DNA of 64,000 nt from Luteimonas endophytica (GTDB lineage: Bacteria > Pseudomonadota > Gammaproteobacteria > Xanthomonadales > Xanthomonadaceae), in the NCBI RefSeq assembly GCF_029887875.1, contig NZ_JARXRM010000045.1:1-64000 (forward strand), given 5' to 3'. Below the pieces are notes generated by a model. That model was not told the DNA's origin and made no database searches. It saw only the letters and a program-made list of their open reading frames with translations. A program made the position numbers and the translations under genes. Numbering within the stretch: the first letter of the stretch is position 1; each line of letters begins with the position of its first letter. Below, one piece after another: positions 34,096 through 42,115 of this stretch.

Positions 34096-34872
34096 GTGAG
34101 CGAACGGATCGAATCCCTGCAGATCGCCCCGCCGGCATGGCGGCGCTGGCCGTGGCTGGCGCTCAACGGCGTGCAGCTCGGTTTCACCCTGTTCTGGACC
34201 GCGGGCTGGATCTGCCTGGCGCTGCTGTTGCACGCGCTCTCCGGCGGGGCGCGGCGGCTGCCGCTGCGGATGGCGTCGCGCTGCTGGGCGCCGGGGCTGC
34301 TCGGCGGCGCCGGCGCGCGGCTGGAAGTGGAGGGCCTGGAGCGGGTCGACTGGACCCGCCGCTACGTGCTGGTGGCCAACCACGAGTCGGTGATCGACAT
34401 CTGCGCGCTGTTCCGCGCGGTGCCGGTGCCGCTGCATTTCCTGCTCAAGCAGGAGATGGCCCAGGTGCCCTTCGTGGGCTGGTACGCGCGGGCGATGGGC
34501 ATGGTGTTCATCCCCCGCGACAACCGCCGCGCCGCGACCGCGAGCCTGCGCCGGGCCGCCGATCTGGTCCGCGGCGGCGCGATCCTGTGCGTCTTTCCCG
34601 AGGGCACCCGCAGCCGCGACGGCGGCGTGGCACCGTTCAAGCCGGGCGCGTTCCAGGCCGCCATCGATGCCGGCGCGGAGGTGCTGCCGGTGGCCCTGGA
34701 GGGCGCCGGCGCGGTGCTGCCGCCGGAAGGGGCGTTCCGGGTCCGGCCGGGCACGATCAGGGTGCGCTTCGGCGCGCCGCTGCCGCTGGCCGGTGCTTCC
34801 GGGCCGTACGACCGCCAGGCACTGGCCGAACGCGCGCGCGCGGCGGTCCTGGCGCTGCTGCGGGGCGCCTGA
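34096..34872 (+). CDS. PlsC-type acyltransferase of the pigment cluster
   Basis: The 258-residue protein belongs to the 1-acylglycerol-3-phosphate acyltransferase family. It has one N-terminal membrane segment (LALNGVQLGFTLFWTAGWIC), the catalytic NHESVID (HxxxxD) motif, FIPRDNRRAA, the FPEGTRSRDG substrate motif and FKPGAFQAAID. The GTG start (VSERIESLQ) sits close behind the preceding membrane-protein gene. In aryl-polyene clusters such enzymes are thought to attach the polyene acyl chain to a glycerol-type lipid in the outer membrane. The acceptor is not determined. Confidence 0.86.
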   Translation: MSERIESLQIAPPAWRRWPWLALNGVQLGFTLFWTAGWICLALLLHALSGGARRLPLRMASRCWAPGLLGGAGARLEVEGLERVDWTRRYVLVANHESVIDICALFRAVPVPLHFLLKQEMAQVPFVGWYARAMGMVFIPRDNRRAATASLRRAADLVRGGAILCVFPEGTRSRDGGVAPFKPGAFQAAIDAGAEVLPVALEGAGAVLPPEGAFRVRPGTIRVRFGAPLPLAGASGPYDRQALAERARAAVLALLRGA

Positions 34873-34984
34873 CGGCGCGGGCGGGTCGCTCCGGCCGCAC
34901 CGCGAGCCCGCGTTTGTCCCGATGGCGGCACGATCGGCATCGTGCTCCGGTATCCTTCAGCGCCTCAGCGTGCCGGTTGTCCCG

Positions 34985-35269
34985 ATGCAGTTCAGCATTC
35001 CGCCCGACCATCCCAGCCTCGCCGGGCACTTTCCCGGCCGGCCGGTGGTGCCCGGCGTGCTGCTGCTGGAGCGGGTGCTGGCGGCGATCGAGGCCGAACA
35101 CGGCGCGACCGGCGCGCTGCGGCTGCCGCAGGTCAAGTTCCTGCGGCCGTTGCTGCCGGGGCAGGTGGCGCGGATCGAACTCGATCGCCCGGGCGCCGCG
35201 CGCTGGAGATTCCGGGTGCTCGGCGAGGACGGCACGGCGCTGGCCAGCGGCGAAGTGGCCGCGGCATGA
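34985..35269 (+). CDS. Hotdog-fold 3-hydroxyacyl-ACP dehydratase-like protein (FabZ-like)
   Basis: The 94-residue single hotdog domain has PPDHPSLAGHFPGRPVVPGV, in which the histidine of GHFPG is the dehydratase catalytic residue, and LLLERVLAAIE as the central helix. The later VKFLRPLLPGQVARIEL segment is also typical. It is shorter than housekeeping FabZ (about 150 residues), as usual for the small dehydratase of aryl-polyene clusters. Its stop overlaps the start of the next gene (ATGA), so both are translationally coupled. Confidence 0.86.
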   Translation: MQFSIPPDHPSLAGHFPGRPVVPGVLLLERVLAAIEAEHGATGALRLPQVKFLRPLLPGQVARIELDRPGAARWRFRVLGEDGTALASGEVAAA

Positions 35270-36279
35270 GCGCGCAGTGGAAGCGCCGCCGCGAGGGCGG
35301 CGGGTGGCTGGCGCTCGCCGCGATCCGCAGCGTGGCGCGCAGCGGAGGCCGCGCCTTCGCGCGGCTGCTGCTGTATCCGATCGCGCTGTACTTCCTGCTG
35401 CGGCGGCCGGCCGAGCGCCGCGATTCGCGCGCCTACCTCGCGCGGGTGCTGGGGCGCCCGGCGGGCTGGCGCGAGGTGGTCCGCCACATCCACACCTTCG
35501 CCGCGACCATCCTCGATCGCGTGTTCATGCTCAGCGAGGACCTGCGCCGCTTCGACATCCGCATCGACGGCCTGGACGCGCTGCACGCCCAGCTCGACCG
35601 CGGCCGTGGCGTGCTGGTGTTCGGATCGCACCTGGGCAGCTTCGAGGTGCTGCGGGTGCTCTCGCGCCAGCGCCCCGAGCAGAAGGTGCGGGTGGTGCTG
35701 GACAAGGGCCACGGCGCCGCGCTGATGCAGGTGCTCGACGCGCTCAACCCCGCCATCGCCGCGACCGTGATCGATGCCGGCCAGCCGGGGCCGGCGATCA
35801 TGCTGGAGATCCAGCAGGCCGCCGCGGAGGGCGCGCTGGTCGCCCTGCTGGTGGACCGCACCCAGCCGGGCGAAAAGGCGGTGGGGGTGCCGTTCCTGGG
35901 CGCCACGGCCGGCTTTCCGCTGGCGCCGTGGCAGATCGCCGCGGTGCTGAAGATCCCGGTGGTGCTGGCGTTCGGGCTCTACCGCGGCGGCAACCGCTAC
36001 GATCTGCGGTTCGAGGATTTCAGCGACGGCATCGACCTGCCGCGCCGGGAGCGCGCCGCTGCGCTGCCTGCGCTCATCCGCCGTTACGCCGCGCGCCTTG
36101 AACATCACGTCCGCGATGCACCGTACAACTGGTTCAACTTCTACGATTTCTGGGGACACGACGATGACAGCGACGGGGCCGAGGGCGAAAGGACGGCAGC
36201 GGAGCGCCCGGGCGGGCGCGCTGGCGGCGCTGCTGTGCGCGCTGGTCCCGTGCTGGGCGATGGCGCAGGCGGCGGCTGA
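35266..36279 (+). CDS. LpxL/HtrB-type lysophospholipid acyltransferase of the pigment cluster
   Basis: The 337-residue protein belongs to the LPLAT family of late lipid A acyltransferases. It shows a membrane segment (ARLLLYPIALYFLLRRP), the GVLVFGSHLGSFEVLRVL motif with the catalytic-type histidine, ALVALLVDRTQPGEKAVGV, and a terminal YNWFNFYDFW typical of this subgroup. After that point the frame runs on for about 38 more codons rich in Gly, Arg and Ala, overlapping the next gene by 116 bases. The tail is probably not conserved. It likely cooperates with the PlsC-type enzyme in lipid attachment of the polyene. Confidence 0.85.
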   Translation: MSAQWKRRREGGGWLALAAIRSVARSGGRAFARLLLYPIALYFLLRRPAERRDSRAYLARVLGRPAGWREVVRHIHTFAATILDRVFMLSEDLRRFDIRIDGLDALHAQLDRGRGVLVFGSHLGSFEVLRVLSRQRPEQKVRVVLDKGHGAALMQVLDALNPAIAATVIDAGQPGPAIMLEIQQAAAEGALVALLVDRTQPGEKAVGVPFLGATAGFPLAPWQIAAVLKIPVVLAFGLYRGGNRYDLRFEDFSDGIDLPRRERAAALPALIRRYAARLEHHVRDAPYNWFNFYDFWGHDDDSDGAEGERTAAERPGGRAGGAAVRAGPVLGDGAGGG

Positions 36280-36844
36280 CGGGTTCGACGGCGCCTGGAT
36301 CCTGGAGAAGCTCGCGCGCCCCGCGCCGGCCCGCACCTCGTTCGTCGAGGTGCGCACTTCGGCGATGCTCAAGGAGCCGCTGCGGGTGACCGGGGAATAC
36401 CTGCGCCCCGACGCGCGCACCCTGGTCCGCGAGGTGCGCTCGCCCTACGTCGAGACCACCACCGTCCGCGACGGCCGCGCCACCATCGAGCGCGCCGGGC
36501 GATCGCCGCGCAGCTTCTCGCTTTCGCGGGCCCCGGAACTGGCCGCGCTGCAGGCGAGCTTCGGCGCGCTGCTGGCGGGCGACGTGGCCGAACTGGAACG
36601 GCATTACGCGATTCGGACCCGCGGCGTGCGCGAACGCTGGACCATGACGCTGACGCCGAAGGATCCGGAGCTGGCCGCGAACGTGCGCAGGATCGACCTG
36701 TACGGGCGCGGCGCCGAGCTGCGCTGCATCGAGACGCTGCCGGGCGAGGGCGCACTGCAGCGCACGCTGCTGGCCGGCGCGGCGCGCAGCGCCGACCCGC
36801 AGGCCGATGCCGCGGCGCTCGAAGCGCTCTGCCGCGGCGGCTGA
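36164..36844 (+). CDS. LolA-like periplasmic lipid/lipoprotein carrier
   Basis: The 226-residue protein has a signal peptide (basic start, then ALAALLCALVPCWAMAQA) and a LolA-like half-barrel: FDGAWILEKLARPAPARTSFV, EPLRVTGEYLRPDARTLVRE and the terminal fold with IDLYGRGAELRCIETLPGEG. LolA-like proteins of aryl-polyene clusters are thought to carry the finished lipid-like product across the periplasm, matched with the MMPL exporter encoded next. Its start lies inside the end of the preceding acyltransferase frame, so translation is coupled. Confidence 0.84.
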   Translation: MTATGPRAKGRQRSARAGALAALLCALVPCWAMAQAAADGFDGAWILEKLARPAPARTSFVEVRTSAMLKEPLRVTGEYLRPDARTLVREVRSPYVETTTVRDGRATIERAGRSPRSFSLSRAPELAALQASFGALLAGDVAELERHYAIRTRGVRERWTMTLTPKDPELAANVRRIDLYGRGAELRCIETLPGEGALQRTLLAGAARSADPQADAAALEALCRGG

Positions 36845-36961
36845 CGCCCTTGGCCGGCCGCCCCGTTCCTGGATCGCCGGGCCTGCGCGGCCGCGCGGGC
36901 TCCGGAGCCCGCGGCCGCCGCCGCAGCATGGACGGCCCTGCAGGCGGCAACCGGGCCTGCC

Positions 36962-39307
36962 ATGCGGATTAGGCTCGCCCTGGCGTTCGCGTGGCTGGCG
37001 CTGCTGGCGCTGGCCGGCGCGTGGGCGGCGCAGCGGCTGCAGCTGTCGGGCGACCTGCGTGCCTTCATGCCCGAGCCGCGCACCGCCGAGCAGCGGCTGT
37101 TGATCGACGAACTCGGCGACGGCCCGGGCTCGCGGCTGCTGCTGCTGGCGCTGTCCGGCGCCGAGCCCGCCGAGCTGGCGCGGCAGTCGCAGGCGCTGGG
37201 CGAGGCGTTGCGGCAGGACCCGCGCCTCGACCTGCTCGCCAACGGTGCCGAGGCCGGCCGCGCGCTGGAGGCGATTCCCGCGCGCCTGCTCCCCTATCGC
37301 TACCTGCTGTCCCCGACCCTGGACCGCCAGGCGCTCGATGCCCCATTCCTGCGCGATCAGCTCGAGGCGCGGCTCCAGGACCTCGGCTCGCCGGCGGCAG
37401 GCCTGGTCGAACCGCTGCTGCCGTCCGACCCGACCCTGGAAACCCTGGCGCTGGCCGAGTCCTGGGAGCCGGCCGCGGCGCCGCAGCGCCTGCACGGGGT
37501 CTGGTTCGACAGCAGCGGGCGCGAGGCGCTGCTGCTGGCGCGCAGCGGCGCGGCCGGCTTCGACCCGGCCGCGCAGGCCGCGGTGGTGGAGGCGATCCGC
37601 ACGGCCCATGCCGAGATCGCCGGCGCGACCGGCGCCACCCTGACCCTGACCGGCCCGGGCGCGTTCTCGGTCGAAATCGGCAGCCGTACCGCCGGCGAGG
37701 CGGCGCGCATCGGTGCGATCGGCTCGCTCGGGCTGGTCCTGCTGTTCTGGTTCGCGTATCGAAGCGGCCGCCTGCTGCTGCTCGGGGTGCTGCCGCTGGC
37801 GACCGCGGCGCTGGCCGGCGTGGCCGCGGTGGCGCTGCTGTTCGGCGGCATGCACGGCATCACCCTGGCGTTCGGCTTCACCCTGATCGGAGTGGCCCAG
37901 GACTATCCCGTGCATTTGTTCAGCCACCTGCGCGGCGGTCGCGCGCCGGCGGCGGTGGCGCGCGCGATCTGGCCGACCCTGCTGACCGGCGTGGTCTCGA
38001 CCTGCATCGCCTACCTGTCGTTCTTCGTCGCCGGCGTCGACGGTCTGCGCCAGCTGGCGGTGTTCACGGTCGCCGGGCTGCTGGCGGCGGCACTGGCGAC
38101 GCGCGTGCTGCTGCCGCCGCTGCTGGAACCGCGCAGCGCCGACGTCGCCGATGCGCCGTGGTTGCGGCGCCTGGCCGCGCGCATCGACGCGCTGCCGCGG
38201 CCGCGCGCTGCCGGCGCGCTGCTGGCGTCGCTGGCGCTCGTCTGCGCGGCGGTCGCGGCGTTCGCTCCCGGCGATTTCTGGCAGAACGACCTGTCGCGGC
38301 TGACCCCGGTGCCGGAGGCCGCGCTGGCCGAGGACGGCCGGCTGCGCACCGAGCTGGGCGCCGCCGACGTCCGCTACCTGCTGGCGCTGGAGGCCGCGGA
38401 CGCCGAGGCCGCGCTACAGGCGCTGGAGCGGTTGCAGCCGGCACTCGATGCGCTGGTGGACGAAGGCGCCATCGCCGGCTGGGATTCGGCCGCACGCTAT
38501 CTGCCGAGCGCCGACACCCAGCGCGCGCGCCAGGCGCGCCTGCCCGCGCCGGCCGCCCTGCGCGAGGCGCTCGACGGGGCGCTGGCGGGCAGCCCGTTCC
38601 GCGCCGATGCCTTCGAGCCGTTCCTGGCCGATATCGAGACCGCCCGGACCGCGGCGCCGCTGCGGCCCGCGGACCTGGGCGGCACTCCGCTGCACGCGGC
38701 GGTCTCCGGCCTGCTGCTGGACACCCCGGCGGGCGCCACCGCGCTGGTCACCCTGGGCGGGCTGCAGGACCCGGGCGCGGTGGCGGCGATGGCCGCCGCG
38801 GGTGGCGCGCGGCTGCTGGACTTCAAGGAGACCTCCGAGGCGCTGGTGGCGGCCTGGCGCGGTCAGGTGCTGGGTGCGCTGGCGCTGGCCGCGGTGCTGC
38901 TGGCGCTCACGGTGTGGGTGGCGCTGCGCTCGCCGCGCCGGGTCGGCCGGGTGCTGCTGCCGATGGCCCTGACCCTGCTGCTGAGCCTGGCGCTGCTGCG
39001 CGGCTTCGGGGTCGAACTCAACCTGTTCCATCTGGTCTCGCTGGTGCTGGCCGCCGGCCTCGGGCTGGACTACGCACTGTTCTTCGAGCGCGCCGGCGGC
39101 GTGCCGCGGGAGCGGCTGCGGACTCTGCACGCGGTGCTGGTCTGTGCGGCCATGACCGCGCTGGTGTTCGGCCTGCTGGCGCTGTCGTCGATCCCGGTGC
39201 TGCGCGCGATCGGCACCACCGTCGGGATCGGCGTGGTCGCCAACTTCGTGCTGGCGCTGCTGGTGGCGCGCCCGCCCCCCGATCCGGCCGTGGAGCCGCG
39301 CGGATGA
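36962..39307 (+). CDS. MMPL/RND-family exporter of the pigment cluster
   Basis: The 781-residue transporter has two halves, each an extracytoplasmic domain followed by a bundle of membrane helices (for example IGSLGLVLLFWFAYRSGRLL with the GVAQDYPVHLFSHL sequence, and in the second half LVSLVLAAGLGLDYALFFER). The GLGLDYALF/GVAQDYPVH segments correspond to the proton-relay Asp-Tyr pair of MMPL proteins. It should move the aryl-polyene lipid out of the inner membrane, handing it to the LolA-like protein. Its stop overlaps the next start (ATGA). Confidence 0.9.
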   Translation: MRIRLALAFAWLALLALAGAWAAQRLQLSGDLRAFMPEPRTAEQRLLIDELGDGPGSRLLLLALSGAEPAELARQSQALGEALRQDPRLDLLANGAEAGRALEAIPARLLPYRYLLSPTLDRQALDAPFLRDQLEARLQDLGSPAAGLVEPLLPSDPTLETLALAESWEPAAAPQRLHGVWFDSSGREALLLARSGAAGFDPAAQAAVVEAIRTAHAEIAGATGATLTLTGPGAFSVEIGSRTAGEAARIGAIGSLGLVLLFWFAYRSGRLLLLGVLPLATAALAGVAAVALLFGGMHGITLAFGFTLIGVAQDYPVHLFSHLRGGRAPAAVARAIWPTLLTGVVSTCIAYLSFFVAGVDGLRQLAVFTVAGLLAAALATRVLLPPLLEPRSADVADAPWLRRLAARIDALPRPRAAGALLASLALVCAAVAAFAPGDFWQNDLSRLTPVPEAALAEDGRLRTELGAADVRYLLALEAADAEAALQALERLQPALDALVDEGAIAGWDSAARYLPSADTQRARQARLPAPAALREALDGALAGSPFRADAFEPFLADIETARTAAPLRPADLGGTPLHAAVSGLLLDTPAGATALVTLGGLQDPGAVAAMAAAGGARLLDFKETSEALVAAWRGQVLGALALAAVLLALTVWVALRSPRRVGRVLLPMALTLLLSLALLRGFGVELNLFHLVSLVLAAGLGLDYALFFERAGGVPRERLRTLHAVLVCAAMTALVFGLLALSSIPVLRAIGTTVGIGVVANFVLALLVARPPPDPAVEPRG

Positions 39308-39741
39308 TCGGCCGCAGCGAGATCCTCGCGCTGATCCCGCACCAGGGCGCGATGTGCCTCTGGGACGAAGTGCTGGACTGGGACGCGGCGTGCATCCGCC
39401 TGCGCACCGCCGGCCATCGCGCGCCGGACCATCCGCTGCGCGGCGACGCCGGCCGGTTGCGCGCGGTGCACCTGTGCGAATACGGCGCGCAGGCGATGGC
39501 GGTGCACGGCGGCCTGCGCGCGCGCGACCGCGGCGGCGCGGCGCCGCCCGGAATGCTGGTGGCGTTGCGCGAGGTGCGCCTGCATCTGGGCCGGATCGAC
39601 GACCTGCCGGGCCCGCTCGAATGCGAGGCCGAGGCGCTGGCCGAAACCGCCGCCAGCCAGCAGTACGCGTTCCGGGTCGTGCACCAGGGCGCGACCCTCG
39701 CCGAGGGCCGCGCCGCCGTGGTGCTCTCGTTGCCGCAATAG
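39304..39741 (+). CDS. Hotdog-fold dehydratase of the pigment cluster
   Basis: The 145-residue protein begins MIGRSEILALIPHQGAMCLW, the start of the 3-hydroxyacyl-ACP dehydratase subfamily found in aryl-polyene clusters, whose IPH..AM..WD segment marks the hotdog active-site strand. The HLCEYGAQAMAVHGGL helix carries the second catalytic position (Glu-Tyr-Gly-Ala-Gln-Ala). It pairs with the short dehydratase upstream, and one or both remove water after ketoreduction during polyene extension. Translation is coupled to the exporter gene by a 4-base overlap. Confidence 0.86.
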   Translation: MIGRSEILALIPHQGAMCLWDEVLDWDAACIRLRTAGHRAPDHPLRGDAGRLRAVHLCEYGAQAMAVHGGLRARDRGGAAPPGMLVALREVRLHLGRIDDLPGPLECEAEALAETAASQQYAFRVVHQGATLAEGRAAVVLSLPQ

Positions 39742-39934
39742 CGCGTCGCGTTTTCGCTGTGATCGCCGGCGCGTTACGCGCATGCGGTGGCCGACACGCG
39801 CACTGCTGCACAGAACGGCCGGTGCGCTCGCCCTAAGGTCTGGTGCGGGAAGCCCGCGTGCCGCCGCCGTGTGCGCCGCTTCCCGCGGCCGCACCGCGCC
39901 TGGTGCGGCGATCCCCCGCAACCAGGAGTCCAGC

Positions 39935-40681
39935 ATGAAACTCGATGGCCAGAAGTGCCTCGTCGCCTATTCGGGCGTTCTGACGCTCGGCGTGATCGCA
40001 GCCCTGCTCACCGGCTTCACCGGATCGGACGGCAGTCCGCGATTCGACACGATCACCGTCCAGCGCATCAACATCGTCGAACCCGACGGCACCTTGCGCA
40101 TGGTGCTCAGCAATACCCGGCATTTCCCCGGCATCATCATCAAGGGCCACGAGTATCCCGACTTCACCGACCGCAAGGCCTCCGACACCGCGGGCGCGTT
40201 GTTCTTCGACGCCGAGGGCACCGAGAGCGGCGGCCTGACCTTCGGCGGACGCAAGGACGCCGAGGGCAACATCTCGCGCTGGGGTCACCTGGCCTTCGAC
40301 GGCTACGACCAGGACCAGATGTTCGCGATCGACGCGATCGACTACGGCAGCGTCAAGGGCTCGACCATCAAGACCTGGGATCCGCCGGACTGGCCGATCC
40401 AGGATTACCTGGACCTGCTGACCGAGATCGAAGGACTGCCCGAGCCGGAGCGGCAGCGGCGGATCGCCGAGTTCAACGCCGACCATCCGCCAGGGGTCGC
40501 CCGCATGACCGTGGGGAACGTGCGCTTCCCCGACGATCGGTCGCAGGACCAGACCCTGCTGCAGTTCAACGACGCCCGTGGCAAGCGGCGCCTGGGCGCG
40601 ACCGTGGAGGGCGCGGCCGGCGCGCCGGCAATGCGCTTCTATGCGGCCGACGGCACGGTGATCGACGAACTGCCGGACTGA
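39935..40681 (+). CDS. Membrane-anchored protein of unknown function inside the pigment cluster
   Basis: The 248-residue protein has a single N-terminal membrane segment (VAYSGVLTLGVIAALLTGF), so it is probably anchored with the rest in the periplasm. The soluble part contains IVEPDGTLRMVLSNTRHFPG, GGLTFGGRKDAEGNI and FDGYDQDQMFAIDAIDYG. Near the C-terminus LLQFNDARGKRRLGATVEG and APAMRFYAADGTVIDEL look like repeats of one beta-rich unit with a DG turn. I have seen this 'RINIVEPDGTLR' protein type in varied bacteria without a known role. It is preceded by a 193-base gap and a strong AGGAG, so it may have its own promoter. A pigment role is unproven. Confidence 0.75.
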   Translation: MKLDGQKCLVAYSGVLTLGVIAALLTGFTGSDGSPRFDTITVQRINIVEPDGTLRMVLSNTRHFPGIIIKGHEYPDFTDRKASDTAGALFFDAEGTESGGLTFGGRKDAEGNISRWGHLAFDGYDQDQMFAIDAIDYGSVKGSTIKTWDPPDWPIQDYLDLLTEIEGLPEPERQRRIAEFNADHPPGVARMTVGNVRFPDDRSQDQTLLQFNDARGKRRLGATVEGAAGAPAMRFYAADGTVIDELPD

Positions 40682-40724
40682 CGCGATGCTGCCGGCGCGC
40701 GCCGCGGCGGGTTAGCATCGCGGC

Positions 40725-41459
40725 ATGACGGCCAACCCCCCAAGGCGCGCGCTGGTGACCGGCGGCAGCGGCGACATCGGCGGTGCGATCTGCCGCCGGC
40801 TCGCCGCCGACGGCCTCCACGTGATCGTCCACGCCAACGCCAACCGCGCCCGCGCCGAGGCGGTGGTGGCGCAGATCCACGCGTCCGGCGGCAGCGCCGA
40901 GGCGGTCGCGTTCGACGTGGCCGACGGCGACGCGGCCGATGCGGCGTTGCAGGCCCTGCTGGAGCACGGCCCGGTGCAGGTGCTGGTCAACAACGCCGGC
41001 GTCCACGACGACGCGCCGATGGCGGGGATGAGCCAGGCGCAGTGGCACCGGGTGATCGACGTGTCGCTGCACGGCTTCTTCCACGTCACCCGGCCGCTGC
41101 TGCTGCCGATGGCGCGGACCCGCTGGGGCCGGATCGTCAGCGTGTCCAGCGTCGCCGCGGTGCTGGGCAACCGCGGCCAGGCGAACTACGCCGCGGCGAA
41201 ATCGGCCCTGCACGGCGCGTCCCGCTCGCTGGCGCGGGAAATGGCCTCGCGCGGGATCAGCGTGAACGTGGTGGCGCCGGGGGTGATCGCCGGGGCGATG
41301 GCGGCCGGTGCGTTCCCGCCCGAGCAGGTGAAGCAGCTGGTGCCGGCCGCCCGCGTCGGCACCCCGGAAGAGGTCGCCGCCCTGGTCGCCTTCCTCTGCT
41401 CCGACCCCGCCGGGTACATCAACGGCCAGGTGATCGGGATCAACGGCGGGATGGGCTGA
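40725..41459 (+). CDS. 3-oxoacyl-ACP reductase of the pigment cluster (FabG-like)
   Basis: The 244-residue short-chain dehydrogenase has the NADPH motif TGGSGDIGG (residues 12-20), NNAGVHDDAPM, and the catalytic Ser142, Tyr155 and Lys159 (NYAAAK). The C-terminal GYINGQVIGINGGMG is the FabG-type ending. It should reduce the keto group of the ACP-bound chain before dehydration. It completes the set of type II elongation enzymes (ketosynthase pair, reductase, dehydratases) of the polyene pathway. Confidence 0.9.
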   Translation: MTANPPRRALVTGGSGDIGGAICRRLAADGLHVIVHANANRARAEAVVAQIHASGGSAEAVAFDVADGDAADAALQALLEHGPVQVLVNNAGVHDDAPMAGMSQAQWHRVIDVSLHGFFHVTRPLLLPMARTRWGRIVSVSSVAAVLGNRGQANYAAAKSALHGASRSLAREMASRGISVNVVAPGVIAGAMAAGAFPPEQVKQLVPAARVGTPEEVAALVAFLCSDPAGYINGQVIGINGGMG

Positions 41460-41532
41460 GCCGGCGGCGCCTGCACGCTGGCTTCAGCTGGCCGGGGCGA
41501 TGATCGCAGGTGCCCTACCGCGAGGATCCGAC

Positions 41533-42000
41533 ATGCGCGCCATCCGTCTTCCGTTCCTCCTGCTGCTGGCGCTGGCGGCCGCCGGCTGCGCCAGTTCCCA
41601 CGTCCTCACCGGCACCCCACGGCCGCCGATCGACCCGGCCCAGGTGCGGATCTACCACGGCCCGCCGCCCGGGGGCTACGAGGAGATCGCCGTCCTGGAG
41701 ACCAGCAGCGGCGCATTCACCTACGGCGAGCAGAACAAGACCGACTCGATCCTGCGCAAGCTGCGCGAGGAGGCCGCCAGCCTCGGCGCCAACGGGGTGC
41801 TGTTCCAGGGCACCGCCGACGGCTACGGCGGCAGCGGCGTCAGCGTCGGTGCCGGCGGCGGCCGGGTCGGCGGCAGCAGCTTCACCGGCGCGGGGGTCGG
41901 GGTGAACATCAGCCCCAGGCAGAAGTACGCCAGCGGCATCGCGATCCACGTGCCGAATCCGCCGCCCGAGACCGCGCCGGCCACGCCGCCGCAGGAGTGA
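41533..42000 (+). CDS. Small lipoprotein
   Basis: The 155-residue protein has a lipoprotein signal (RLPFLLLLALAAAGCASS, with Cys20 as the lipid-attachment site) and is likely exported to the outer membrane or periplasm. The soluble part has VRIYHGPPPGGYEEIAVLET and TDSILRKLREEAASLGANGV, recalling small Rcs/YbgF-like lipoprotein families with a DUF4156-like core. It continues as a glycine-rich stretch (GGSGVSVGAGGGRVGGSS) and a Pro-rich tail. Position after the reductase suggests co-transcription, but a pigment function is not evident. Confidence 0.76.
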   Translation: MRAIRLPFLLLLALAAAGCASSHVLTGTPRPPIDPAQVRIYHGPPPGGYEEIAVLETSSGAFTYGEQNKTDSILRKLREEAASLGANGVLFQGTADGYGGSGVSVGAGGGRVGGSSFTGAGVGVNISPRQKYASGIAIHVPNPPPETAPATPPQE

Positions 42001-42115
42001 GCCGGCCGCCGCGGCGCTACGGCGCGGTGGTGCCGGGTCGGGCAGCTCCGGCTGGCGCCGTGAGCTGCCCACGAACAGGGTCAGCAGCGGTCCGGTCCCC
42101 GTCGCACTGCGCCGC

